Source of the DNA: Erythroxylum novogranatense
Lineage: Eukaryota; Streptophyta; Magnoliopsida; Malpighiales; Erythroxylaceae
Direction: 5' to 3'
Length of the DNA stretch: 64,000 nucleotides
NCBI GenBank assembly: GCA_029891385.1
Contig: CM057230.1
Coordinates: forward strand, 22,386,847 to 22,450,846
Positions 33,643 through 44,939 of this stretch are shown here, one piece after another. The number at the start of each line of letters is the position of its first letter. Position 1 is the stretch's first letter. The position numbers were made by a program, and so were the translations under genes. The notes beneath the pieces are model-generated. The model made no database searches, was not told where the DNA came from, and was given only the letters and a program-made list of their open reading frames with translations.

Positions 33643-33737
33643 TGGTATCAGAGCCAGGTTTCGATCCTGGTATCAGAGTTGCGCAGCGGAAGCGTGGTGG
33701 GCCCATAATCCACAGGTCACAGGATCGGGTCCCAACA
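33643..33737 (+). other. LTR end fused to initiator tRNA-Met sequence, copy 2
   Basis: Right after the LTR end (33632-33638), 33643-33670 is the exact complement of the last 28 nt (including CCA) of plant initiator tRNA-Met. 33672-33727 then gives the first 56 nt of the same tRNA in sense (starts ATCAGAGTTGCGCAGCGG, anticodon CAT at 33704-33706). GGTCCCAACA closes the element next to the target duplication ATTTC. The two halves overlap by about 8 nt and together cover the whole tRNA, in fold-back order. Confidence 0.85.
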
Positions 33738-33974
33738 ATTTCTCTATTTTGTGACAGTCAGAATGCTTTGCATCTTGCAAAGAATCCAACCTTTCGTGCC
33801 AAGAGCAAACATATACAAGTGCAGTACCACTTCGTTCGTGAGAAATTAGAGGAAGGGACAATTACTGTGAAAAAGATCAATACGAAGCAGAACACGACAT
33901 ATTTTTTGACTAAGGTTGTCAACACAGATAAGTTCATATGGTGTCGTTCCTTCTGTGGCCTGATAGAGACATAA
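33738..33974 (+). pseudogene. Element D copia RNase H, second part
   Basis: It continues the frame cut at 17061: ISLFCDSQNALHLAKNP, FRAKSKHIQVQYHFVREKLE, TVKKINTKQNTTYFLTKVV, NTDKFIWCRSFCGLIET and a stop. This is the C-terminal half of Ty1/copia RNase H with the DSQ.A.HLAKN and KHI.V.YHFVR signatures. The stretch is open from the insertion to the natural stop. A purine tract (34035-34045) and LTR follow, so this is the true 3' end of the element's polyprotein. Confidence 0.9.
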
Positions 33975-34045
33975 GCAGCATGGAGCTGAGAGAGAAAGAA
34001 TGGTGAAGATTAATTGGCATCCAATTCAATCTTCAAGTGGGAGAA

Positions 34046-34327
34046 TGTTAAGACACTTATCCTACATCGGTGGGATGAGAATGTGAAATGAGGAAAGAAG
34101 CCTATAAAAGAAGGCTCTCTCTTCCTCCTTCAATGCACTAAAACAACATTCCTCTTTTGTGTATAAGTTAGAGGATTAATGTTGTAATCCTTAATTTTCA
34201 TTTATAGTGAAATTATTCTCTCTCGAGTTTTTTACCTTGTTGGGGTTTTCCACATAAATTTCTTGTGTTCTTTGATTTCTTCCTTATTTCCTTTATATTT
34301 TCCTTTTTTGGTGCTTTTTTGCCAACA
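34046..34327 (+). repeat. Element D copia 3' LTR
   Basis: TGTTAAGACACTTATCC follows the purine tract AAGTGGGAGAA. CCTATAAAAG (34101-34110) is a good TATA box. The likely end is GCCAACA at 34327, giving about 282 bp with TGTT...AACA ends. A longer LTR reaching 38264 cannot be excluded, because family C1 interrupts the following sequence. Confidence 0.65.
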
Positions 34328-34426
34328 TTAAAAGTCCTTTTTAAAGCTATCTGAGGATCAATTATGGGTAAGTGCATAAATGTTGTAATCCACTGACCAA
34401 TTGTCTTAGAATATGGGTGTCTTAAG
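34328..34426 (+). other. Flank or LTR part left of insertion C1
   Basis: Ninety-nine bases without coding motifs. They continue after C1 at 37829. The final TTAAG (34422-34426) is the target duplication. Confidence 0.4.
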
Positions 34427-37400
34427 TGTAACACCCCACTCCCACAAGACTCGAACCCGACATCGATGGTGATATCCGAGTCCGTGCCCCACGAGGGTGG
34501 TGTGCTACATCCCTCAGTCAAAACTCAGTATAAATTTCTTTTTTTTAACACACATACGTACACATCATATGTTATGCGGAAAATAATTTATATAAACAAT
34601 TCACTGGCCTCGAGGCCCTTTTCATAAACACAATTTATTTTAGTCGGTTAACTTTACAAACTGACCTCATCAGTAATATAAAAATTCAGAAAATAAAAAT
34701 ACAATAATGCAAACGCGAACTGATCCCGACCTCTTCTCTACTTCAGTAACCAACAGATGTCATACGCCTGTTGCCTAACGGGTATTCTTCGAGTCGAAAA
34801 AATAATTGCAAATTTTGGGTGAGTTTTGCGAACTCAGTGAGAAACCATCATCGATGGTTCACCCAACTCATGCATATACACAATACACATCATATCATAT
34901 ATATTAACACATTCATATAATCACATACATTCAATTTCACATTTATAAGGCGTTTCGCCTTTAACACAATTCAGGTTCAATTGTTTGTATATACAATGCA
35001 CATGTGACACTTTTCATTTTCATTTCGTTGTTGTGACTGATGCTTTGAAAGCGCCCCGATGGACGGGCACATTGCGTTGAGCCAGTGGCTCTGAAACATT
35101 GGGCTTAAAGCCCTTATAGAAGGAAGTGATTATTGATTTAAGTGCTCATAGGTTTAAATGGTCAACAGGCAAAATGCTTAAGTGGTTTGGGTTTCACAGG
35201 ATTATGATCGTGTGATAGAGTTTTGATTTACTGTAGGGATATACTGCTACACTGTGTTAATTTGAGGAAAGAGACAGGCATAAATACCGACAATGCTGCA
35301 ATCCTAAATGTAACACCCCACTCCCACAAGACCCGAACCCGACATCGATGGTGATATCCGAGTCCGTGCCCATGAGGGTGGTGTGCTACATCCCTCGGTC
35401 AAAACTCAAGTATAAATTTCTTTTTTAACACACATACGCATACATCATATGTTATCACGGAAAACAATTTATATAAACAATTCATCGCCTCGAGGCCCTT
35501 TTCATAAACACAATTTATTTTAGTCGGTTAACTTTACAAACTGACCTCATCAAGAATATAAAAATTTAGAAAATAAAATACAATAATGCGACGCCGAACC
35601 GATCCCGACCTCTTCTCTACTTCAAGAATCAGCAGATGTCATACGCCTGTTGCCTAACGGGTATTCTTTCGAGTCAAAAAATAATTGCAAATTTTGGGTG
35701 AGTTTTGCGAACTCAGTGAGAAACCATCATCGATGGTTCACCCAACTCATGCATATACACAATACACATCATATCATATATATTAACACATTCATATAAT
35801 CACATACATTCAATTTCACATTTATAAGGCGTTTCGCCTTTAACACAATTCAGGTTCAATTGTTTGTATATACAATGCACATGTGACACTTTTCATTTTC
35901 ATTTCGTTGTTGTGACCGTGCGCTTGAAACTGTCCCAGTGACAGGCACATTGCGTTGAGCTAGTGGCTCTGAAACATTGGGCTTAAAGCCTTAATACATT
36001 GAGCTTGAGGCTCTGAATACGTTGGACCCGAGGTCCTGTGCTTTGAGCTTAAAGCTCTCATATCGTTAGGCGTGATATGCCCCGATACGGTACGCTCGGT
36101 CTGCTGCGCTTTATCTCGATCATACTAATATGCATGAATGCATATGTTCCAATTTCCATTTACATTTCATGCCATTTCCTATTCCTTCGGACCTTTGGTC
36201 CGGTATGTCAATCATATCATTTTCAATTTATTGCATTGATGCATCATAATCATTTACACATAATAGCACTTCAATATCACATTTCCAATATTTCGGACAC
36301 CCATGGTCCGAAATCAATCAAAATCCAAATCAATCACATATCCATCCGTTATCTCCGCATGGCATCTATGCGTAAAATTAAACACATAAATGCTGAGAAA
36401 CCAACTAGGTTACTCACCTCTTACTTTCGAGCTATTGTCGGAAAGTCTTTGTCACGTCAGTCAATCGATGCTCCAGTTGTGCCTAAGCATCAGAGAAGGT
36501 AACTATCACTAACGATTCAATCCGAATGACTTACTGATGCACATGTAGGTAAAAATATGCATGTTCATAAATTCCCGGTCTTAATCCCATTTTTTTCCAT
36601 CATAAAAATCCGTCTAAAAATTAGAAACCTATTGGCGCTGACGGTGCGCAATTCGGACCTCTATAGGTCCCCAATTAAACAAAACAGTGACTAAACAGAC
36701 CTTTATCCGGACCCACGTCAATTTTCCGACTAAAAATTCCCAATTTCTCACAGAATGAAATTCAATATGTCACAAATCCGATGCCTCCAGAATCAGGTCA
36801 ATCGGACGTCGGACGGAAAAGAAATTGACAAAAGAAACCAAAATTCAAATTAATCAATTAATATCCATATATACATAACCCTTGTTTCCTTCTTTGTTTT
36901 TCCTGATTTCTAACCAAACTTCCAATAGCCATAATTCATTGCACACAATTCAGAAAATTATAAACCATATTTCATTGGAAAGATCATGAAAACCTCTACA
37001 ATTCTCAAGAAGACCATAAAAATCAAATTCACCCCTAAGGGTGTTAAAAATCCAATCTAACCCATCGCCCACTCAAAACCTATCAAAACAGGCAAGACAT
37101 TGCAAATTCAAGAACTCTCGATTCTTCAGCAACAATTACACAATAAATAAGGCAGTAATATCACAATGTTATCTACAACTTTCATGAACAACCCAAAATC
37201 AGATTCACTTGCTAACTATGTCAAACAATTCACCAAAGCATCAACCCTCAGAATTTTCCCAATCTGAACATCACATTTCACAACAGTATATCTCTTAGCA
37301 CAAATGTCACCCAATTCACTACCTTATATCCCTGAAAAGATAAGATCTCAAACTTCAAGTTTCATGAAGAACTCAATTTTTCCACCATTATTCTCCACAG

Positions 37401-37823
37401 GGTTCTAAGTGCAGAATTATAAACACTTACTAACCGAGGAACCATCTAGGTTACTCACCTGTGTTTCCGAGCCAAAATCTGGCCGTCTCAGTGACGTCGG
37501 TGGACCGACGCTTCAAGTGTGACTCTATAACAGTGACAGTATACAAACATTATCAATTGTTCAATCAGAACTATATCAGAATGCACATGTAACACTTAAA
37601 AGGTGCACAATGCATGATCATGATATTCCCACCCCTAATCCCAATAAAATTGTTTTAGGCACGAAAACCGAGAATATCATGTATGCATGCACAGTAATTT
37701 CATGTGCACAAATATGACTGTGGACCAATCCTATTATGCATGAGCAATCCTATGAAATCCCAATCTAGCCCATCCTATGCCAATTTACTATTTTACCCTT
37801 CCAATTGAGGGTAGGATGTTACA
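34427..37823 (-). mobile_element. Insertion C1: family C LTR element with deleted interior
   Basis: Flanked by the target duplication TTAAG (34422-34426 and 37824-37828). On the minus strand a full LTR (37823 to 35309, TGTAACATCC...GGGGTGTTACA) is followed by 193 bp (35308-35116) and then only the end part of a second LTR (35115 to 34427). I find no clear primer site or coding sequence. It contains the palindrome AACCATCATCGATGGTT twice (about 34845 and 35727), the hairpin train (35968-36080), and an internal direct repeat (36405-36560 versus 37435-37640). Confidence 0.75.
35968..36080 (-). repeat. Train of small hairpins in LTR C1
   Basis: Successive inverted repeats: GAGCTAGTGGCTC, GGGCTTAAAGCC, GAGCTTGAGGCTC, GGACCCGAGGTCC, GAGCTTAAAGCTC, GGCGTGATATGCC. 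Stems are 4-5 bp and occur every 17-23 bp, with 'tgaatacgttg'-like spacers. A matching train is at 50825-50960. Confidence 0.75.
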
Positions 37824-37828
37824 TTAAG

Positions 37829-38264
37829 CCCCCTTCTGTACTTGATTTTGGTTAGCATGTTATAGTCTTTAATTCATTTTATTAATATTCGAGTAATGAC
37901 CATATTTATTGATAAAAGTTGCGGTTAGGTTTATATTGAAATTATATATACACATATTAGTTCACCTTTTTAGGGCTTGTGGGACATTATTCTACATTAT
38001 TTGCCAAAGAAGATTGTTTTGGGAGATTATAAAATTAACTACATTTTTGTTGTACCTACGAGTATTTTAGAGATTCTTGTACTCTATTCTCATTTTTACT
38101 TAATGGTCATCATCTTCTACGTAGATTTGGTGTGTCTTTGATTACTATTTTCACTCTTTGCTTCTCTTATTTTCTCAATTGAATTTATCTTGGTATTTCT
38201 GTTATGTGTTAATATCTTAACAAGAGGTTTAGGAATTTTGCTACACGCTAAAAATCCTTACAAA
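37829..38264 (+). repeat. Probable end of element E 5' LTR
   Basis: This is AT-rich sequence ending AATCCTTACA just before a degenerate primer site (TGATATCAAAAC, 38267-38278) and gag at 38301. Its start lies left of C1, perhaps within 34328-34426 or further. No second LTR of E is in the window for comparison. Confidence 0.5.
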
Positions 38265-38266
38265 TG

Positions 38267-38278
38267 ATATCAAAACAT
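38267..38278 (+). other. Primer-binding site of element E (degenerate)
   Basis: TGATATCAAAAC resembles TGGTATCAGAGC with three changes, placed between the LTR end and the gag start. Confidence 0.5.
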
Positions 38279-38300
38279 TATACTCAATTAAGAATTCAAT

Positions 38301-39100
38301 ATGTCGATCTTCACAAAGTTTGATATCGAAAAGTTTGATGGGAAACATCAACTTTTCCATTTGGAGAGTTTAGATGAAGGTTATTCCTACCCAAAACAAA
38401 TTGAAAAGAGCTTTGAAAGGAAAGTCCAAAAAGCCAAACACCATGATTTATAAACAATGGGAGAAGTTAGAAGAAAGGACGCTCTCTGCCATATAACTTT
38501 GCTTGTCAAAGGGGGTTTTATGTGAAATGGTGAATGAAACAATTGTTTCGAGCTTGTGGCTAAAATTAGAGTCTTTGTACATAACTAAGAACCTTGCAAA
38601 AAGGTTGTCTCAAAGAGTGTCTACACACGATACGTATGCCCAAAGGTACTCTCATCCAATCTCATCTTGATGAGTTAAATTATATTATCATAGATCTAGA
38701 AAATATGATGTGAAAGTTAAAGTCAAGGATAAAGTTATTTTGTGGGTAGTCTCACTCTCTAGTTCTTATATACACTTCAAAGAAATCATGTTCTATGGAA
38801 CTCATAACACGTTGTCTTTTGAAAATGTTAAATCTAACTTGCTATCTAAGGAAAATTTCAATCTTAAACTTTATTTTGATGATAAAGCTTTAATTGTGAG
38901 AGGGAGATCCCAAGAAAATGGTAATAGAAGTAATTTAAAGAAATCTAACTCCAAATCTAGAGGATGCAAATCTAATAAAACCTGTCATTATTGTAAGAAG
39001 TTTGGACATGAAATTTATGAATGTTATAAATTGAAAATTAATCAAGAGAATGAGTATAAAAGAAACAATCCTAAAAATTGGTTGAAGCTAGTATTGTTGA
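38301..39100 (+). pseudogene. Element E copia gag (broken)
   Basis: The start at 38301 gives MSIFTKFDIEKFDGKHQ, the usual KFDG start of Ty1/copia gag. Shifted frames then give LWLKLESLYITKNLAKRLS (about 38560-38620) and, from 38710, an open part with LSFENVKSNLLSKE. The zinc knuckle CHYCKKFGHEIYEC (CX2CX4HX4C) is at 38983-39024. This order matches the Tork clade. Several stops (for example TAA after MIYKQ-type sequence near 38450 in one frame) show decay. Gag forms the particle and binds RNA. Confidence 0.85.
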
Positions 39101-39300
39101 GACTAGTTTTGAAGGTGATGTTTTGTTATTGTTACCCCAACTAATAAAAGGAGTAAATCAAAATAGATTATTGATTCTGGATGTACTTTCCATATATGTC
39201 CTTATAGGGTCTAGTTTGCCCCTTTTTAACTCATTGATAGTGGTGTTGTCTTGGGCAATAATGCCTAATGCATGGTAAGTGGCATTGATAGTATTCATAT
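39100..39300 (+). pseudogene. Element E copia protease, first part
   Basis: IDSGCTFHICPY with the catalytic DSG at 39173-39181 is typical of copia proteases. Two stops follow (in R-V-stop-F and F-stop-L). LIDSGVVLGNNA and VSGIDSIHI are then readable up to 39300, where solo LTR G interrupts. The frame resumes at 42511 after the duplicated CATAT. Confidence 0.85.
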
Positions 39301-42300
39301 TGTAACACATCACTACTATAGAGCATATACCTGAACATCTAGAGGACATTCAAGAATATAATCTATGAGAATGACATGTTAGAGCAATCATATTCACTAT
39401 TATGGCATCATACAAAACATAAGTGATCGTAAGTTCAACAATTCTCATTTCATTTCACAAATATGATTTACATTGTCATTATATCTTATAATCCATATAT
39501 GTACATTATAAAAACATCTGAGAGTTTACTGTTCTTTACAAAATATCTAACATAAAATGAGATGCTAACATATACAATCTGTCTAAACTCCTCCAAAATC
39601 AGCTGACTAGACCTTAAGTCATTCTTGATTCTAAAATTGACAATACTAGACTGCTACTAGATTGCCTTAGAAGCTAGGTCTCTTGCAATTTTGATGAGTT
39701 TTATGAACTTTGTGAATGAACCATCATCGATGTGCTCACTTAAGTCAAACACAGCATCACAAGTTTATCACATTAGCTTGAATCAATTCCCATACAGTTT
39801 TGTATACTAAATCACACTATACATCATATCTCAATAAGCACATTATAATACAAACATGCCATAGAATCTTTTCAGAACAATCTAATCTTTCACCTCAATC
39901 ATTCATATCATCAACATGTATACAAGTATTGCAGATCACTATATCAAAATAATTCAGTACTTTTTTTCACAATCATTCATGTGTACACAAACATAGCATA
40001 ACATTATATCAACTCAATTTAGTTATTCTTTACAATGTTTCACATGATACATGTAAAGATATATATATGTGCAATGCACATGAGACTCCACTTTCATTTT
40101 TATTTTGTTATAACCGAGCACCTATTTAATTGTCCCGTATCTATTGTGAATACTGGGCTTATTTTAGATACTGTCCCGTACCTATTATGGATACCAGACT
40201 CATTAATCGTTGAACATGTGGCTCTGTGTGCACATTTATAAGCTTTAAGTTTTTTTTTTATTGGTCACTCTAGTCACAACTCCTTTATCTGGTCAAGCAT
40301 ATCAATGTAATGAGAATGCATCAAATCACATATTATGCTATCAATAACTCTCATTCAATGTGCACAGTTATATAGCACATTAATCGGATCTAAATTCGAC
40401 ATTTAATATATAGTTAAGAACACAATTTCCATATTCACATTCAATTTGCAAACACTTCCAATCTAGTCCTGAATATCAAACTCATCAGACCATCAATGTC
40501 TGGAATTAGCACAATTATATTAGTAATAGTTCAATATATAACAGTCAATTAAGAAAAATTCAAATATAGTGAGTAAATGTCTAGGTTAACTTACATTATG
40601 TTCTAGGTAGCTATTACCTTGACGAGCCGGCAATATCTGAAAGTTGTCGGTCAATTTGTGTTTCTAAATCATACAATACACACACATGTACACATCACTA
40701 ACTTGTTTAACCAAATAAGTAGTCAATCATACACATGTATATGTGTTATGTTCAATGCACGCTCAATTGACTTTTTCCTGGGTATGTATCCTTAATCACA
40801 AGTCTTGTTCATTCAAATATTATAGCTTATCCATAACTTGTTTTTAATTAGGTTATGCCTTAAGTAAGTTGATTACTCCAAATTCATCACTCATTCATTC
40901 ACCAATCCCTTTTTTTTCTAATGTTGTATATTCATATAATTTCCCTATTCTCATTCATTTATACCTAGTTCACATTATTCCTATCTTTTGAATCACATTT
41001 GCATTCATAAGAACATCTTTATACCATTAACAACTTATACTGCCCAAATTCATATACAGGGATATCAAAACAATTCATTCCTTAAGTTTCAACATCAATT
41101 AACAACCTAAACTTATCAAACCTTAACCACCTAATCCAATATCAAACTAGGTTCATTTTCAAGCCTCAATCAAGTTTAAATATGCCAATGTAAAGTATCT
41201 CGTCCTCATATGGCTCAACAATTGCACAAAACAAAATTTACCATGTCAAAACCTTGCCCATAATCATGGGGTACCTTCCCATGATTGTGACAGAAGGTAA
41301 TGCATTTGCCCATGGTCGTGGGATGAGTGCCACGATCTTGGACTACCCTTTTTCTACGATTTTCCATATTTAAACACATTTATTCCATTTCAAAACACCC
41401 TCAAGTATACCTTAATTATATATAAATTCCTCACAAATCTCCTCTCCACTTCTAACTCAAAATCATTCATTTGGCAGTTCATAACTATTGTCTTTCATGT
41501 ATCAAAACAAAGCAGAAACTATCCAATTCACTATCACATTCCAACACAACCTCATCATCAACATAATATAAAATTCATCCCAATTTCATCATCATAAACT
41601 TTCTATTATAACATGCAATAAAGAACAATCTTTTACTTACTTGTCTAGCTCAAATTCCAGCTCAAAGATGAAGCTAATTCAACTCTCTATGCATGCAAAA
41701 ACAATCATGAATTTAAGGTGGGAATTGAATGGATTTCGACTTGGATCAAAGGCTATAACAAGACAGCTATGTTCTGATTCTTTACTTAACTTTATGAGGG
41801 TGAAAGCATGGATTATTGGTATAGCAATTGGACACAAACATAGGCCAGATATGGGGATGTATAGGTCAAAGTGTTTCGGTGATGTGAGAAGAAGAAAGAA
41901 GAAGAAATGAATAAAACTAATTTTACTCCTACAGAAACTTATCACCTTAGATGCTAGATGTCTCCATATTACCATGACAAATGTCCCTAAGCATGTTCTC
42001 CATTTGTCCTACATATTTTTTGCCAAATGTCACCTAGTTATTGTCCATTTGTCACTCCATGATCAATGTCATTTGTCAATTAATTAGCTATACTAAATGT
42101 CACTCATTTATTTATGCCAAATGTCACTCAATTATAGGCATAGTCATCCTAACTTTTCTATGTCTCAATTTGTCTTACCACTTGGCATTTTTCATAGACC
42201 AAATGTACATTTTAATTCATCGATTTTCTAATTTTACCAATTAATTCTAATTTTACCACTTGTAATCATTCAAACCAAAATTCAAGGTCTAAACGGTACA

Positions 42301-42510
42301 TAATTCACATAATAATCATTTTAAACCTTTCATACCTTGGAATAAATCAATTGAGTGTGCATTCTTTGTAATGTGTACTGAATCATAATTCATTTGTGTA
42401 TGCTATCATTATAGATGTAAATGAAATGCAATTCATGAATTTTCAATGATATAGCTTCTATGCAATAGTTTAGGGTTCTAATCCCTCAATTTGAAAAACT
42501 GGCTATTACA
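39301..42510 (-). mobile_element. Solo LTR G in copia element E
   Basis: This is a 3210-bp LTR with TGTAAC...ATTACA ends, flanked by the target duplication CATAT (39296-39300 and 42511-42515). On the minus strand it starts TGTAATAGCC and ends GTGATGTGTTACA. It shares the GAACCATCATCGATG palindrome block (about 39718) and the general layout of family C. A short repeat patch with CCCATGRTCGTGGG words lies at 41262-41350. No interior or second LTR is present: a solo LTR by recombination. Confidence 0.8.
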
Positions 42511-43212
42511 CATATTATGACTCATGGTGGTGTTTTTAGGACTTTATCCAATGTTTGTTATCTTCCTTACTTGAAATGAAACTTGAGTTCTTTTGAAACC
42601 TTTGAATCTATTGGTTATAAATACACAACTGAAGGTGTAGTTCTTAAGGTTCTCATGTAGTTTTGAAAGCTAATTATTCTGGTAGTCTTTATGTATTCTA
42701 AGGTTCAACTGTGATAGGTTCTATAGTTGTTTCCTCTCCTATACCTAATTCTAAGGTCACCAAATTATGGCACATATGCTTAGGCTATATGAGTGAGAAA
42801 GGCATGACACTTTTAAGCAAGAAGGGTCTATTTAAAGATCAAGGCAATAGTAGGTTGGAGTTTTATGAACATTGTATATTTGGGAAGCAAAAAAAAAGTT
42901 AGTTTTTATACTATAACTTACCATACCAAAGACATTCTTGAGTATTTACATTATGATCTATGGGACCTTTTTAAAAAAATTTATGGAGGAAAAAGATATT
43001 TAAAATTTATTATTGATATTTTCTCAAAAAGTTTGGGTCTATTTCTTGAGGCATGAAAATAAAGCCCTCTTTGTGTTTAAAAGGTGGAAAAATCTTGTAG
43101 AGAACCAAATAGGGAAAAAGGTTAAGAAGCCAAGAATAGACAATAAGTTAGAGTTCTATTATGGTGACTTCACTCAAACATCTCAAATTATGGTGTAATC
43201 AGACATAAAAAA
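42511..43212 (+). pseudogene. Element E protease end and integrase start (broken)
   Basis: After solo LTR G the protease frame continues (FRTLSNVCYLPYLK, then FETFESIGYKYTTEGVVLKV). Next come the integrase zinc region (KLWHICLGYMSEKGM, EFYEHCIFGKQK; one His of HHCC is Tyr) and the core start (HYDLWDL, then KKVKKPRIDNKLEFYYGDF, which contains the second catalytic Asp). One-base changes move it between frames. At 43212 element W interrupts, and the sequence resumes at 63274. Confidence 0.85.
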
Positions 43213-43639
43213 TGTTGGATCTCGCTTCCAGAGCCAAGCATTCGAAGTCATAAGATGTGTACTTGTGCTTGTTACCATGTATGGTTATTCCAATTAACCC
43301 TCATTAGTCATCCTCAGTTCATCTTCATATAATTTTGTAAACCTATGTCTCTAGTTTACTCCACATTGAAATTCATCTCAATTGTAACCCTATAGATCCA
43401 GATATATTCAAATGCTGAAGCATGCTCAGTAAATAACACCAGTTCATACTATTCCAACAGATTCCCTCACTTTCCATTAATCAAACCTTTTTTTCAATAA
43501 ATTCAGAATGCTGCCTTTTTTTTGCACAAGGTGTTAGGAATCTATTGTCTCAAGGATCACTTTGTTTAGAGGTCAGATAACAAAGATTGGGCCGAGGGAA
43601 TTAAACCAGGTTCCGTCCTCAATTATATTGAACCTACTC

Positions 43640-44530
43640 GGGACAAAAGACATAACTTGCTTTAGAAATATCAGATCAAGGTCATTCTTAAAGGGTTCAA
43701 AAGAAGACTTCAATATATACAACTTTAATGAGACCTTAAAGACAAATTCTATCATCTATAGGATCAAAATTGGATCAGATAATAGGGTCAAACGAAACTA
43801 GACGAAGGGATAGATGAATTGGAAAATTTGTCATAACTTTCTCCACAGATATCAAATTAAGGTGTTCTTTGTATGGTTCGAAAGATAATTTTAATATCTA
43901 CAACTTTTATGAAGACTTTGAAGACAAATTCTATCATCTGTAAGGTCAAAAGTGGGAGCTGACGATAGGGTCAGACAAAACCAGATGAAGGGACAGACGA
44001 ATTAAGAAAATTGTCATAACTTTTCCTAGAGATGTCGGATTAAGGTGCTCTTTGGATGGTTCGAAAGAGAACTTCAAGCTCTACAACTTTCATAAAATAT
44101 TGAAGACAAATTCTATCATCTAAAGGGACAAAAAAGGACCAGACGATAGGATCAGATGAAACCAAACGAAGGGTCAGATAAATTGAAACAATTATCATAA
44201 CTTTCTTTACAGATATTGTATTAAGGTTTTCTTTATATGGTTCGAAAGAGAATTTCAAGATCTACAACTTTTATGAAGACCTAGAAGACAAATTCGATCA
44301 TCTATAGGGTTAAAAATGGGACCAGATGAAAGGATCAGATGAACTTAGACAAAAGAACAGAAGAATTGGAAAAATGGTCATAACTTTCTCTAGAGAACTC
44401 AGATTAAGGTGTTCTTTGGATGATTTGAAAGAGAACTTCAAGATCTACAACTTTTATAAGACCTTGAAGACAGATTCTATCATCTAGAGGGTCAAATTTA
44501 GACCAGAAGATGTTCTAGTCAACATAAGAT
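43640..44530. repeat. Five tandem ~183-bp repeats in LTR W (3' copy)
   Basis: Each unit holds 'cataactttctc', 'agatat.ggattaaggtgttcttt', 'ttcgaaagag', 'ctacaacttt.atgaagac', 'gacaaattctatcatct', 'gacgatagggtcaga'. Unit starts are near 43649, 43833, 44020, 44200 and 44380 (periods about 180-187). Short minus-strand open frames recur because the period is close to 61 codons. Confidence 0.85.
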
Positions 44531-44939
44531 GAAGCAAAAAGTAACCTAAGAAGAAGCAAAGTCAACTTAAGACAAAGTAGAAGCCCAACCTAAGACGAAG
44601 CAGAATACACACCTGAGCATCTCCACTTATAAAGATCATAACTTTCGATTCCGATGTTCAAAAATTCATACTATATACCATTGGAAAGTTAGAAAGATAA
44701 TATACAACTTTCTAGAAGACAACTTTGCCTAATTCCACCTAGATCAATCCAGATTTTGCCCTGAAGTTAAAACACAAATTTTTCCCCTATGAAAGACTTG
44801 AAATTTTACACTATGCAAACTTGGAATGTCCTGAGCATAACCATTCAGCTACCAAATTGATTTCATTTAAACTCTCAATCTCAACTCATCTATCTCATTA
44901 CATTTAACTATATTTGATCAGTCATAATTCATATTTTCC

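Larger units (their letters stand above)
17062..33737. mobile_element. Composite insertion Z in copia element D
   Basis: This 16.7-kb block is bounded by TGTTGGGACCC and GGGTCCCAACA and flanked by the target duplication ATTTC. It contains minus-strand LTR material (17062-21104), a head-to-head plus-strand LTR piece (21105-22400), element B (22401-33194), and two plus-strand LTR tails joined to tRNA-Met sequence (33201-33737). LTR tail blocks such as CCGTTTC and GTCGGAT link it to the LTRs of F and Y. No gag-pol of its own is present, so it must have been mobilised by another element's enzymes or have lost its interior. Confidence 0.7.

Noticed and set aside
33672..33727. A tRNA-Met gene
   Set aside because: Only the 5' 56 nt are in sense and the 3' part is present only as antisense upstream. 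The sense copy runs into an LTR end, so no functional tRNA can form.
36077..36502. 141-aa plus-strand frame in LTR C1
   Set aside because: It lies antisense in an LTR, has no domain, and the related LTR C2 does not keep it open.
43573..44258. Minus-strand peptides repeated every 61 codons in LTR W
   Set aside because: Stops occur between units and no domain is recognised; best seen as a side effect of a tandem repeat with a period near a multiple of three.
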